Source: Bacillota bacterium
GTDB taxonomy: Bacteria > Bacillota > Clostridia > Christensenellales > CAG-138
NCBI GenBank assembly: GCA_023399275.1
Contig: JAEWQH010000128.1
Coordinates: 1 to 29,517, forward strand
DNA: 29,517 bases
Reading direction: 5' to 3'
Shown here: in pieces, positions 8,090 to 15,666 of the stretch
Layout: each line of letters opens with the position of its first letter
How positions within the stretch are numbered: position 1 is the stretch's first letter
Notes under the pieces: generated by a model
Told to the model about the DNA's origin: nothing
The model's input: only the letters and a program-made list of their open reading frames with translations
Database searches by the model: none
Translations under genes and position numbers: made by a program

Positions 8090-9650
8090 GACACACCCTC
8101 CCGATCTCCTCGTCGCTCTGCCGCTTGAGGCCGAGCATGTATTCCCCCATCACCATGTCGTCCAACTGGCTGGTGTCTTCAAAATACGCCGCGATCTTGC
8201 CGCCGTAGAGCACGATGAGGCTGTCGCTCAGCTCCATGACCTCGTTGAGGTCTGCCGAGACGAGCAGTACCGCCGTTCCCGCACGGGAGAGATCCACCAG
8301 CTTCTTGCGGATGAACTCCGTCGCGCCTACGTCGATGCCGCGCGTGGGCTGGTCGGCAATGATCAGGGTCGGGTTGCTCGAAAACTCGCGCGCGACGACG
8401 ACCTTTTGAATATTGCCGCCGGAGAGCATCTTCACCTTTTGCTTGCGGGACTTGCAGAGCACCGTGTAGTCCTCGATCAGCTTATCGCTCTCGGCATGGA
8501 TGGCCTTCATGTTGAAGATCGGGCCATAGTTGAAGCGCTTTTGCTCGAAGCGGTCGGAGATGAGGTTTTCCTCTATGCTCGCCGCATCCGCGATGCCATA
8601 CGTCATGCGATCCTCCGGCACGAGGGATACGCCGAGGCCGCGGATCTTGCTCTGCGAGGCGTGGATCACATCCGTCCCGTTGACGGAGGCCGTGCCGGCG
8701 TCCGGCTCGTTGAGGTCGAAGAGCATATCGACCAGCTCGCGCTGGCCGTTGCCCTCCACGCCCGCAACGCCGAGAATCTCGCCCTTGCGCACGTCGAAGG
8801 AAACGCCGTCGAGCATCTTCTTGTTCCACTCGTTGGTATACTGCAGATCACGCACCCGCAGCACCACGTCGGTCGGCTGCGCGGCATCCTTCTGCACATC
8901 CAGTATCACGTCGCGTCCGACCATCAGGCGGGAGATCTCCTGCTCGCTGATCGACGCCGTCTCATACACACCCATACTCTTGCCGCCGCGCATGATGGTG
9001 AGCCGGTCGGTGATCTGCTTGATCTCGTTGAGCTTGTGGGAGATGAAAACGATGGTATAGCCCTGCTCCTTGAGGTGGATGAGCTCGCGAAAGAGCTCCG
9101 CCGTCTCCTGCGTGGTCAGAACCGCGGTCGGCTCGTCGAGGATGAGGATCTTCGCGCCGCGGATCAGCGCCTTGAGGATCTCCACCTTCTGCTTCATGCC
9201 CACGGGGATATCCACGACCTTCGCATCCGGATTTACCGCGAGGTTGAAACGCTCGGCGTACTCCTTTGTAAGCTCCGTGGCCTTTTTGAAGTCTATGAAC
9301 ATGCCGCTCTTCTTCGGCACCATGCCGAGCACGATATTCTCCGCGACCGTGAGGCTCGGCACGAGCATGAAGTGCTGGTGCACCATGCCGATGCCATGCG
9401 CAATCGCCACCGTCGGGGAAGAGAGCGCAACCTTTTCGCCATTGACCAGTATCTCCCCCTCAGTTGGCTGCTCGAGGCCAAAGAGCATCTTCATCAGCGT
9501 GCTCTTGCCCGCGCCGTTCTCGCCCATAAGCGCGTGAATCTCGCCGCGGCGCACCGAAAAGTCGACGTCCTGGTTGGCGGCGATTCCGTTGGGATACACC
9601 TTGATGATTCCCTTCATCTGCACGACCAGATCGTTTTGCTGTTGTTTCAT
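8079..9650 (-). CDS. Nucleoside ABC transporter double ATPase (NupO/YufO-like)
   Basis: A 523-residue protein with two fused ABC domains, the usual architecture for sugar/nucleoside importers. The first domain has Walker A GENGAGKST at 43-51, a Q-loop segment VHQHFMLVPSLTVAENI and Walker B ILILDEPTAVL. The second has a degenerate Walker A (GVEGNGQREL), a canonical LSGGNIQK signature and Walker B LIIADQPTRGID; a degenerate second P-loop is normal in this family. It powers import by the two permeases encoded just downstream. The ATG follows AAAGGGGAAG. It lies 303 bp after the binding-protein gene, a gap containing a hairpin and a possible promoter. Confidence 0.94.
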   Translation of the reverse strand: MKQQQNDLVVQMKGIIKVYPNGIAANQDVDFSVRRGEIHALMGENGAGKSTLMKMLFGLEQPTEGEILVNGEKVALSSPTVAIAHGIGMVHQHFMLVPSLTVAENIVLGMVPKKSGMFIDFKKATELTKEYAERFNLAVNPDAKVVDIPVGMKQKVEILKALIRGAKILILDEPTAVLTTQETAELFRELIHLKEQGYTIVFISHKLNEIKQITDRLTIMRGGKSMGVYETASISEQEISRLMVGRDVILDVQKDAAQPTDVVLRVRDLQYTNEWNKKMLDGVSFDVRKGEILGVAGVEGNGQRELVDMLFDLNEPDAGTASVNGTDVIHASQSKIRGLGVSLVPEDRMTYGIADAASIEENLISDRFEQKRFNYGPIFNMKAIHAESDKLIEDYTVLCKSRKQKVKMLSGGNIQKVVVAREFSSNPTLIIADQPTRGIDVGATEFIRKKLVDLSRAGTAVLLVSADLNEVMELSDSLIVLYGGKIAAYFEDTSQLDDMVMGEYMLGLKRQSDEEIGRVCHER

Positions 9651-9749
9651 AAAATGGCTTCCCCTTTACACGGAATAGATATGTCAAGCCGCCGCGCGGC
9701 GGGCATTCAATTGGATTCTATCGGTAAACGGAGTTTTTGTTTGATTTTA

Positions 9750-9778
9750 ATCTTATACAAAAGATGATCACATTGCAA
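9750..9778 (-). promoter_or_regulatory. Possible internal promoter ahead of the ATPase gene
   Basis: On the minus strand TTGCAA (9773-9778) and TAAGAT (9750-9755) are separated by exactly 17 bases, in an AT-rich patch of an otherwise GC-rich region. Both hexamers match the sigma-A consensus at four of six positions. A start here would give a leader of about 95 bases and allow transporter and hydrolase expression independent of the binding protein. Confidence 0.4.
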
Positions 9779-9875
9779 CGCTGCGGGAAAAAGCATCTGA
9801 AATTTGCGCAAAAAAACGCGTTGCATCCAAAGATCGGGTTGCGCGAGTGCGGCTTTTTCCGGCCTTGTCGGACAA

Positions 9876-9906
9876 ACCGGGGAAGAGCTTATCGCCCTCC
9901 CCCGGT
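9876..9906 (-). terminator. Intra-operon terminator/attenuator hairpin after the binding-protein gene
   Basis: Read on the minus strand this forms a 13-bp stem with a 5-base loop, closed by ACCGGGG/CCCCGGT. Two positions that would be A-C mismatches on the plus strand become G-U pairs on the minus strand, so the hairpin is a minus-strand RNA structure. TTTG follows. It lies about 48 bp past the BMP lipoprotein stop. The expected effect is partial termination giving more lipoprotein transcript than ATPase and permease transcript. The remaining gap sequence (9651-9953) holds only the possible internal promoter. Confidence 0.7.
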
Positions 9907-9953
9907 GTTGCATAAGCCATGCTTACGAGATATCGCGTGTTGTGTCCGCCGGA

Positions 9954-11072
9954 TTACGGCTGCATGGAGTCGCGCAGCGTCACGACGGAGTTGGTGTCGT
10001 CGCCGATGGCGGAGGGAACCACGATGGTGCCGTCCTTGATCGCGGCTTCGGCTGCCAGGACCTTATCCTGAACGGCCTGCGGCGCGAGCTTGGCGAAGTT
10101 CTTGTCGGTGACGATGCCGACGCCGCCCTCGGTGAGGCCGAGGTTGACGAGCTGTCCCCAGTAGGTGCGGCCCGCATCCCACTCGTCAAAGATCCAGACG
10201 AGGGAATTGCCGATGTTCTTGAGGCCCGAGGTCAGCGTGATGGCCGCAAGCTCGGTGGAGAGCGTCAGCTCCTGATCGGAGTCCACGCCGATGAAGTAGG
10301 CTTTGCCGGATTCGAGCGCCGCTTCCGCAGCGCCGTTGCCGGAGAGGCCCGCAACACCCCAGAGGATGTCGGCCTTGTTGTCGTTGATCATCGACAGGCC
10401 CATCTCTTTGGCCGTCGGGGTATCGACGTAGCTGTTGACATAGCGGGTATCGACCTTGACTTCCGAATCGGTCGCCTTCACGCCCTCGAGGAAGCCGTAG
10501 AGGAAGTCGTTGATGACGGGGCTGTCCACGCCGCCGACAAAGCCGACGACCTTCTCCGCGTTGATGTTGGCAACGGAGGTCTCGGTGGTCATGGCCGCCG
10601 CAAATACACCGATGAGGTAACCCATGTCGTTTTGCTTGTAGCTGACGTTGACGACGTTGGCGTTCGCGCCGACATAGGAGGTGTCGTCATAGATCAGGAA
10701 CTTCTGATCCGGATACGCGGTGGCGACTTCCTTGAGGTAGTCGGGCATCTGATACGTGCCGACGACGATCAGGTCGTACTCACCGGACTCGGCGACTTCG
10801 TAGAGCGTCTCCAGCCACTTCGGCTGATCCTCGTCCGTGCCGCCCATCTCGATGGTCTTGTAGGTGATGCGCCCGGCATCCTGAAGGGCCTTCAGGCCGG
10901 ACTCGGCGGAATCGAAGAAGGACTTGTCGCCCAGGTTGCCGTTGACAAGGCTGACGACGTTGTAGACCTTTTTGCCTTCCTCTGCCGCGGGCGTGTCGGT
11001 GTTGGTCGCTTTGCAGGCAAACATCGAAAACGCCACCAGCACTGTCAGCAGAATTGCTACCAGTTTTTTCAT
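9954..11072 (-). CDS. BMP family nucleoside-binding lipoprotein (BmpA/NupN-like)
   Basis: A 372-residue secreted lipoprotein. The N-terminus is MKK followed by a hydrophobic stretch and FSMFAC, so Cys20 is the likely lipidated residue; the lipobox is slightly atypical (Met-Phe-Ala before Cys). The mature part starts with a Thr/Glu-rich tether. It then shows VVSLVNGNLGDKSFFDSAES, the family hallmark around the ligand-binding Asp, DLIVVGTYQ, and GFVGGVDSPVINDFLYGF. Proteins of this family capture purine and pyrimidine nucleosides and deliver them to NupOPQ-type importers, matching the genes downstream. The ATG follows GAGAGG, and a strong promoter lies about 90 bp upstream. It is first in the operon and separated from the rest by a hairpin. 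Confidence 0.93.
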   Translation of the reverse strand: MKKLVAILLTVLVAFSMFACKATNTDTPAAEEGKKVYNVVSLVNGNLGDKSFFDSAESGLKALQDAGRITYKTIEMGGTDEDQPKWLETLYEVAESGEYDLIVVGTYQMPDYLKEVATAYPDQKFLIYDDTSYVGANANVVNVSYKQNDMGYLIGVFAAAMTTETSVANINAEKVVGFVGGVDSPVINDFLYGFLEGVKATDSEVKVDTRYVNSYVDTPTAKEMGLSMINDNKADILWGVAGLSGNGAAEAALESGKAYFIGVDSDQELTLSTELAAITLTSGLKNIGNSLVWIFDEWDAGRTYWGQLVNLGLTEGGVGIVTDKNFAKLAPQAVQDKVLAAEAAIKDGTIVVPSAIGDDTNSVVTLRDSMQP

Positions 11073-11161
11073 TTGTAGTTTTCCTCTCTTCTTTTTTTGA
11101 TAGATTTGTCAATGCAGACGTGTGTTGTTTTCAAAACGTGAATTGGCAAATCCACAACGAC

Positions 11162-11190
11162 AGTTTAAATGGTATCAAACGAAAAGTCAA
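11162..11190 (-). promoter_or_regulatory. Sigma-A promoter of the nucleoside importer operon
   Basis: Minus-strand TTGACT (11185-11190) and TAAACT (11162-11167) are separated by 17 bases. The predicted start gives an AT-rich leader of roughly 85 bases before the BMP lipoprotein ATG. I saw no purine riboswitch core in that leader. Confidence 0.75.
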
Positions 11191-11445
11191 CCCGAGCAAA
11201 TTTCTGTTATGATACAAAATCAGAGTTTGTTTTGCCCTCGTTTGCCTTGGATTCCTCCGCATTTTTTGATTCCGAGCCGAAAAAAGCGTATCGTCTGCCG
11301 GTGTGCGCCCCGGCGGCGGCGCGTCAAAAAGCCCCGGAATCTCCCAGGTCGCAGCCCGAACCCGCAGATCCCGGTTGCGCCGGGCCTGCCGCCCGGGCGG
11401 GCAAAGCGTGATCTGCCGCAAAGTCTCTTTGGGCGGCAAACGGAA
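11191..11445. other. Intergenic stretch without a recognisable gene
   Basis: This lies between the importer promoter and the terminator of the ECF operon. It is GC-rich with short palindromes, for example the 12-base palindrome CCGCCCGGGCGG near 11390. Open frames here have no ribosome binding site or family resemblance. I see nothing functional that I can support. Confidence 0.5.
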
Positions 11446-11480
11446 AACCGCGGCGGGGGGCAATTCCCCGCGCCGCGGTT
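11446..11480 (-). terminator. Terminator of the ECF transporter operon
   Basis: A 15-bp stem with one mismatch (AACCGCGGCG at its base) and the 5-base loop AATTG on the minus strand, followed by TTCCGTTTG. It lies about 65 bp past the stop codon of the S-component gene and is among the most stable hairpins in the window. Confidence 0.8.
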
Positions 11481-11545
11481 GGTTGGAAGGCCGGAGCAAG
11501 GCGCCTTCCCGGGTACGCGCAGAAAGCCCCGCGCGTCGGCAGGGA

Positions 11546-12139
11546 CTATTCCTCTACCTTCAGCGATTCTTCTCCCGTGTCTTCCTCTTTTGTGAGGCTG
11601 CCCTTCTTCGGGCGGATCTTGGCATAGGCGAAAAGCAGCAGCGAGCCGATGACGCCGCTGGCAATCGCGTTCCAAAGGCAGGCGAATGCGCCCTGCGTGA
11701 AGACGAGGTTTACCGGCTCTGCGTAGATGACGATGTCGAGCACCGGGGCGACGACGATCCACGCGATGATGTTGGCAAAGATCTGGTAGATGTTGAAGCG
11801 TACGACGTCCTTCCAGCCGAACTCGCCCTCTTCCACCCGCAGCTTCGGATAGACGAGGCCGACGAGGAACATCGAAACGCCGCTGGCAACGATCCAGCTC
11901 CACCACGGGGAGCCATACTGAATCGCGTCCGAAAGCGCATGGCCGATGAACGCGATCAGCCCGCCCGCGATCGGTCCAAACAGCGCGGCGAAGAACGCGC
12001 CGAGGCCGTACGCCGTCTGGATGGATGTCTCGGGAATGCCGGTCGGCACCTTCACATACATGAACAGCAGCGCGAACAGCGCTGCGCCGAGGCCGGTTGC
12101 GACGATGGTTTTGGTCGTGACTTTGAACATTGGTTTCAT
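11546..12139 (-). CDS. ECF transporter S component, UPF0397-type
   Basis: A 197-residue membrane protein that should be the substrate-binding subunit of an energy-coupling factor transporter. The diagnostic parts are KTIVATGLGAALFALLF at the N-terminus, VPTGIPETSIQTAYGLGAFF, and GHALSDAIQYGSPWWSWIVA, which match the UPF0397 family closely. About five or six hydrophobic helices are seen, with a charged Lys/Glu-rich cytoplasmic tail. Members are often labelled riboflavin-type S components by homology, but I do not regard the substrate as settled. The ATG follows GGGGAGG and the gene has its own strong promoter. It is last in the operon after EcfT, the ATPase and two DUF62 genes, suggesting that the substrate relates to SAM or adenosyl metabolites. 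Confidence 0.85.
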   Translation of the reverse strand: MKPMFKVTTKTIVATGLGAALFALLFMYVKVPTGIPETSIQTAYGLGAFFAALFGPIAGGLIAFIGHALSDAIQYGSPWWSWIVASGVSMFLVGLVYPKLRVEEGEFGWKDVVRFNIYQIFANIIAWIVVAPVLDIVIYAEPVNLVFTQGAFACLWNAIASGVIGSLLLFAYAKIRPKKGSLTKEEDTGEESLKVEE

Positions 12140-12177
12140 CTGACAATACCTCCCCTGGAATTGTTTTGTTCTGCTCC

Positions 12178-12207
12178 ATCATAGGCATATAATATATCCT
12201 TTGTCAA
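12178..12207 (-). promoter_or_regulatory. Sigma-A promoter of the S-component gene
   Basis: A perfect TTGACA (12202-12207) and TATGAT (12178-12183) on the minus strand are separated by 18 bases in the 108-bp gap between the first DUF62 gene and the S-component gene. The leader would be only about 30 bases, too short for a riboswitch. A weak hairpin (CTGCG/CGCAG, about 12221-12233) precedes it. The S component can therefore be made independently of the ATPase and EcfT. Confidence 0.78.
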
Positions 12208-12247
12208 GCTGCTCCGTCCGTCTGCGAAACGCAGTCCCGCTCCATGA

Positions 12248-13093
12248 TCAGTCCTTCGTGAAACGCACGCGCCATTGCGCGCCGAACGAGAGCCCGTATT
12301 TCTCCTTGAAGCTGCCGCGGCTCACGGCCAGCGCGATCTTCATCAGTTCATTGTTGTAGATGATCGGCTCCCCCTGCTTGGCAAAGCCGAAGCTCTGGTG
12401 AAACAGCACACGACGGTTGAACACCGTCTCCTCCCCGTGATCCACGCGCACGCGCAGCATGTCTCCGTAGGCAAAGCCGCACTCGAAGAACAGCCGCGTA
12501 GGAATATTCGTCCAAAGATTGCCGAAGTTCGGGTCGTCGATCTCAAAGATCCCTTCCGCCACCCCTTTGCGGGCCGAGGGCTCGAGGATTTCGTGGCGCA
12601 CGATCTCGCTGAGCGGATAAGCCGGTCCGACGCCTTCAAAGTCGATGACGCCGCCGGCAAGCCGCGCCGCGGTGTAGCCGAAGAGATCGCGCCCATGAAA
12701 AATGGCGACGCCCTCGGTGTCCTTTCCGCGGAGGCGGTTGACGGATTCGTCGATCTGGCGCACCTCCAGCACGCCCATCTCGCGGTCGACATGCGTCAGC
12801 GCGCCGTTATCCGGCGTGACCACATAGTAGCCGCCCGCTACCTTTGCCACGCAAGCGCGGCGGGCAGTCCCGACCCCCGGGTCGACCACGGAGACATAGA
12901 TCGTCCCCTCCGGCCAGAAGCGCAGGCTCTGATAGAGACGGTAGCTAGCGCTCCAGGTGTCGTACTGCGGCAGCTCATGCGTTCCGTCGAAGATCTCCAG
13001 TTCGCGGTCCACGCTCTTCACCACGCCGTACATGGAGCTGACCGCGCCTTCCTTATAGGTGAAATCGGTTTGAAATACCAGTATGGGTTTCAT
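12248..13093 (-). CDS. DUF62 SAM hydrolase/adenosyltransferase homologue 1
   Basis: A 281-residue member of the S-adenosyl-L-methionine hydroxide adenosyltransferase family (DUF62), relatives of fluorinase and chlorinase. Characterised non-halogenating members hydrolyse SAM to adenosine and methionine with a conserved Asp-Arg-His set. Here D71 (VVDPGVG), R78 and H133 (FHGRD) fit that spacing, so the enzyme looks active. VTPDNGALTHV is the SAM/nucleoside-binding segment and YNNELMKIALAVSRGSF the C-terminal domain block. I see no 20-residue loop of the fluorinase type, arguing against halogenation. The ATG follows a perfect AAGGAGG. It lies 30 bp after EcfT and before the S component. It shares overall architecture with the second DUF62 gene of the same operon but is clearly diverged from it. 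Confidence 0.92.
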   Translation of the reverse strand: MKPILVFQTDFTYKEGAVSSMYGVVKSVDRELEIFDGTHELPQYDTWSASYRLYQSLRFWPEGTIYVSVVDPGVGTARRACVAKVAGGYYVVTPDNGALTHVDREMGVLEVRQIDESVNRLRGKDTEGVAIFHGRDLFGYTAARLAGGVIDFEGVGPAYPLSEIVRHEILEPSARKGVAEGIFEIDDPNFGNLWTNIPTRLFFECGFAYGDMLRVRVDHGEETVFNRRVLFHQSFGFAKQGEPIIYNNELMKIALAVSRGSFKEKYGLSFGAQWRVRFTKD

Positions 13094-13123
13094 CGTGTCC
13101 TCCTTTTTCGAACGTTTGCCGGC

Positions 13124-13957
13124 TTACGCAAACGGGTTCCAGAACTTGCTGTGGTTGACGAATATGCTCAGCGCGATGGTGCCCAGCAGCAGTGCCAGCG
13201 CGATGGAGATGGCGATGTAGTCGTTTCGCCTGAGCGGCTTGGCCGCATACCAGGTGCGCTTTTTCTCCTTGCCAAAGCCGCGCAGATCCATCGTGTTGGA
13301 GATGGTCTCGATGCGCTCCAGCGTGGAGAAAACCAGCGGGGTCGCGATGTTGAGGATGTTCTTCACGCGCTTACCGAGCTTCTCCTTCTTCGAAAGGTCC
13401 AGCCCGCGGCTCTGCTGCGCTGCCGCGATGTCCTGATAATCCCGAATCAGGTCGGGAAAATACCGCAGCGTCAGCGAGAAAGCGAACGCCGCCTTGTAGC
13501 TCACGCCTGCGCGGCTGATGCTCGCGGCAAGCTCGCTGGGATTGGTCGAGAGAAAGAAGATGATGCCCAGCGGCACGACGGAAGCGTATTTGAGCGTCTT
13601 GGTGGCCTGATAGAGCAGCTGCTCGCTCGTAACCACATAGCGGCCGAAGATGCGAAAGAGCACGTGCTCCGTGCCGTAGATCTCTACGCCATAGGTCGGG
13701 CTGAAGACGAACGTGAGCACGAAGTTGAGCACAAGAAAGAGCAGCACGTACAGCAGCATCAGCCTGACCTGTCGAAACTGAATCTGCGACATCTTCAAAA
13801 AGACGATCGAGAGCGCCATGATCAGCGCAATGGCGCGAATATCGTAGGAGAACATCACCGCGGCCGTGAGCAGCAGAAAGCAAAGCAGCTTCGTCACCCC
13901 CGAGAGGTTGTAGATGACGTTTTTTCGCTCGACATAGTCAAAGAGTTTCGCCTTCAT
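13124..13957 (-). CDS. ecfT: ECF transporter transmembrane subunit EcfT
   Basis: A 277-residue CbiQ/EcfT-type membrane protein. It has hydrophobic helices at the N-terminus (KLLCFLLLTAAVMFSYDIRA), then a cytoplasmic region with the two short Arg-Gly motifs that dock on the ATPases: QQSRGLD near residue 184 and MDLRGFG near residue 227. The helix YKAAFAFSLTLRYFPDLIRD precedes the first. It couples ATP hydrolysis to toppling of the S component. Its ATG overlaps the ATPase stop codon as ATGA, with AGGAG upstream, a sign of translational coupling. The next gene is DUF62 homologue 1. Confidence 0.93.
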   Translation of the reverse strand: MKAKLFDYVERKNVIYNLSGVTKLLCFLLLTAAVMFSYDIRAIALIMALSIVFLKMSQIQFRQVRLMLLYVLLFLVLNFVLTFVFSPTYGVEIYGTEHVLFRIFGRYVVTSEQLLYQATKTLKYASVVPLGIIFFLSTNPSELAASISRAGVSYKAAFAFSLTLRYFPDLIRDYQDIAAAQQSRGLDLSKKEKLGKRVKNILNIATPLVFSTLERIETISNTMDLRGFGKEKKRTWYAAKPLRRNDYIAISIALALLLGTIALSIFVNHSKFWNPFA

Positions 13958-15666
13958 CGCGCCGTGCTCCTCTCGTAGTCGATAAAGTGCTGAACAAACG
14001 CCTCCCCGTCCGGCAGACCCGCGCGGGTCGCCAGCTCGTAGAGCGAGGTGACCTTTAGGCTCGCCTTGGCGGCGATTTCCCCATCGGTGAGCGCGCGCAC
14101 CGCCGTGCCGTCGTGCAGAATCTCGCCCGCGTGCAGCACGATGGCGTGCGGCGTATATTCGAGCATCAGGTGCATGTCGTGAGTGATGAGGAGGATCGTC
14201 GTGCCGCTTTCATTGAGCGAGCGCAGAAACTCCATGATCTCCGTATAATGCCGGTAATCCTGCCCGGCCGTCGGCTCGTCGAGAATGATCAGCTCCGGCT
14301 CCAGCACGAGTACGCTCGCGATGGTGACCCGCTTCTTCTGCCCGAAGGAGAGCGCCGAGATCGGCCACTTTCGAAACGGCAGGAGCCCGCAGATCTTCAG
14401 CGCCTTTTCCACGCGCGGCTTGATCTGCTCCTCGCCAAGCCCCCGCAGCCGCAGCCCCAGCGCGACCTCGTCGTAAATCATCGGCTTGCAGATCATCTGG
14501 TTCGGGTTCTGCATGACGTAGCCGATCCTGCCGCTGCGCTCATGGATCGTCCAGCCGTCCATGACTTCGCCGCGAAAGCGCAGGCTGCCCTCCGGGTCCT
14601 TGCAGATGCCGGTGATCACCTTCGCCAGCGTGCTCTTGCCCGCGCCGTTGGTGCCCACGAGGCTGACCATCTCACCCGCCTCGATGGAGAAATTCAGGTG
14701 TTTGAGGATCGGTCTTAGCTCCACATAGCGGTAGCTCAGATCGCTGGCCGAGAGGATGGATTCCCCCTTCGGCTTTTTTTCCCGTTCCGGCTGCATGGCG
14801 TCCCACGCACGGATGGCATCCTTGACGGCATCGATATCCAGCGTATCCATACGCCCGGCGCACAGCTGCTCGGTGACCGGCACGCCCGCATATTTCAGCG
14901 CAGTGACATACAGCGGCTCGCGGATGCCGAGCCGCTTCAGGATATCCGCCGCCATGAGCGCATCCGGTGACAGGTCGGCAAGGATGCGCCCTTCGGACAT
15001 GACGATCACGCGGTCCACGCGGCGATGGAGCACATCCTCCAGGCGATGCTCGATGATGACGACTGTCTTATGATATTCCTGCGAGATCTGGTCGATGAGT
15101 TCGATGGCGGTCTTGCCCGTGGCAGGGTCCAGGTTTGCCAGCGGCTCGTCGAAGAGCAGCGCCTCCACATCGTGTACCATCACGCCCGCGAACGAGACGC
15201 GTTGTTTCTGCCCGCCGGAAAGCTCGAAAGGAGACGCGCCGAGCAGCGTATCCATATTGACCACCGCGGCGGTGCGGGAGACGATTTGCCTCATCTCATC
15301 CTGCGCGACACACTCATTCTCCAGCGCAAAGGCGATATCCTCGCCCACCGAAAGGCCGATAAACTGCCCGTCCGGATCCTGCAAAACAGTGCCGACATGC
15401 TGGCTGAGCGCAAAGATGCTCGCCTCCCTTGTCTCGACGCCGCAAACGCGCAGGCTGCCCTTGATCTCGCCGGGGTAGGAGAACGGGATCAGCCCGTTGA
15501 TGCAGTTGCCGAGCGTGCTCTTGCCGCTGCCGGAAGGGCCGACGATGAGGATTTTTTCCCCTTCATAGATGGTCAGGTTGATGTCGCGCAGCGTCGGCTC
15601 CGCCTGCGAAAAATACTGAAACGAAAACGCCCGAAACTCGACGACCGGCTTTCGGCTACTCTCCAC
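13954..15666 (-). CDS. ECF transporter fused double ATPase (EcfA-EcfA')
   Basis: A 570-residue protein with two CbiO-type ABC domains in one chain. Domain 1 has Walker A GPSGSGKST (43-51), a Q-loop VLQDPDGQF, signature ELSGGQKQR (148-156) and Walker B LLFDEP (170-175). Domain 2 has Walker A GTNGAGKST (338-346), YVMQNPNQM, signature LSFGQKKR (439-446) and Walker B LIILDEPTAGQD (459-470). Both sites look competent. The start is GTG at 15664-15666, preceded by GGAAAGGAG seven bases upstream and overlapping the DUF62 homologue 2 stop by 11 bp; the longer open frame upstream is a shadow of that gene. Fused ATPases next to a dedicated EcfT and S component indicate a stand-alone (group I) ECF system. 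Confidence 0.93.
   Translation of the reverse strand: MESSRKPVVEFRAFSFQYFSQAEPTLRDINLTIYEGEKILIVGPSGSGKSTLGNCINGLIPFSYPGEIKGSLRVCGVETREASIFALSQHVGTVLQDPDGQFIGLSVGEDIAFALENECVAQDEMRQIVSRTAAVVNMDTLLGASPFELSGGQKQRVSFAGVMVHDVEALLFDEPLANLDPATGKTAIELIDQISQEYHKTVVIIEHRLEDVLHRRVDRVIVMSEGRILADLSPDALMAADILKRLGIREPLYVTALKYAGVPVTEQLCAGRMDTLDIDAVKDAIRAWDAMQPEREKKPKGESILSASDLSYRYVELRPILKHLNFSIEAGEMVSLVGTNGAGKSTLAKVITGICKDPEGSLRFRGEVMDGWTIHERSGRIGYVMQNPNQMICKPMIYDEVALGLRLRGLGEEQIKPRVEKALKICGLLPFRKWPISALSFGQKKRVTIASVLVLEPELIILDEPTAGQDYRHYTEIMEFLRSLNESGTTILLITHDMHLMLEYTPHAIVLHAGEILHDGTAVRALTDGEIAAKASLKVTSLYELATRAGLPDGEAFVQHFIDYERSTAR

Noticed and set aside
11073..11161. Purine riboswitch in the leader of the nucleoside importer operon
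   Set aside because: The leader is about 85 bases, AT-rich and lacks the conserved purine aptamer core; no terminator precedes the start codon.
12140..12177. SAM riboswitch controlling the ECF/DUF62 genes
   Set aside because: The leader after the mapped promoter is about 30 bases, and the gap before DUF62-2 (16520-16590) is also too short and has no S-box core.
12248..13093. Fluorinase or chlorinase activity for the DUF62 proteins
   Set aside because: The Asp-Arg-His set of hydrolytic DUF62 members is present and no fluorinase-type loop insertion is visible.
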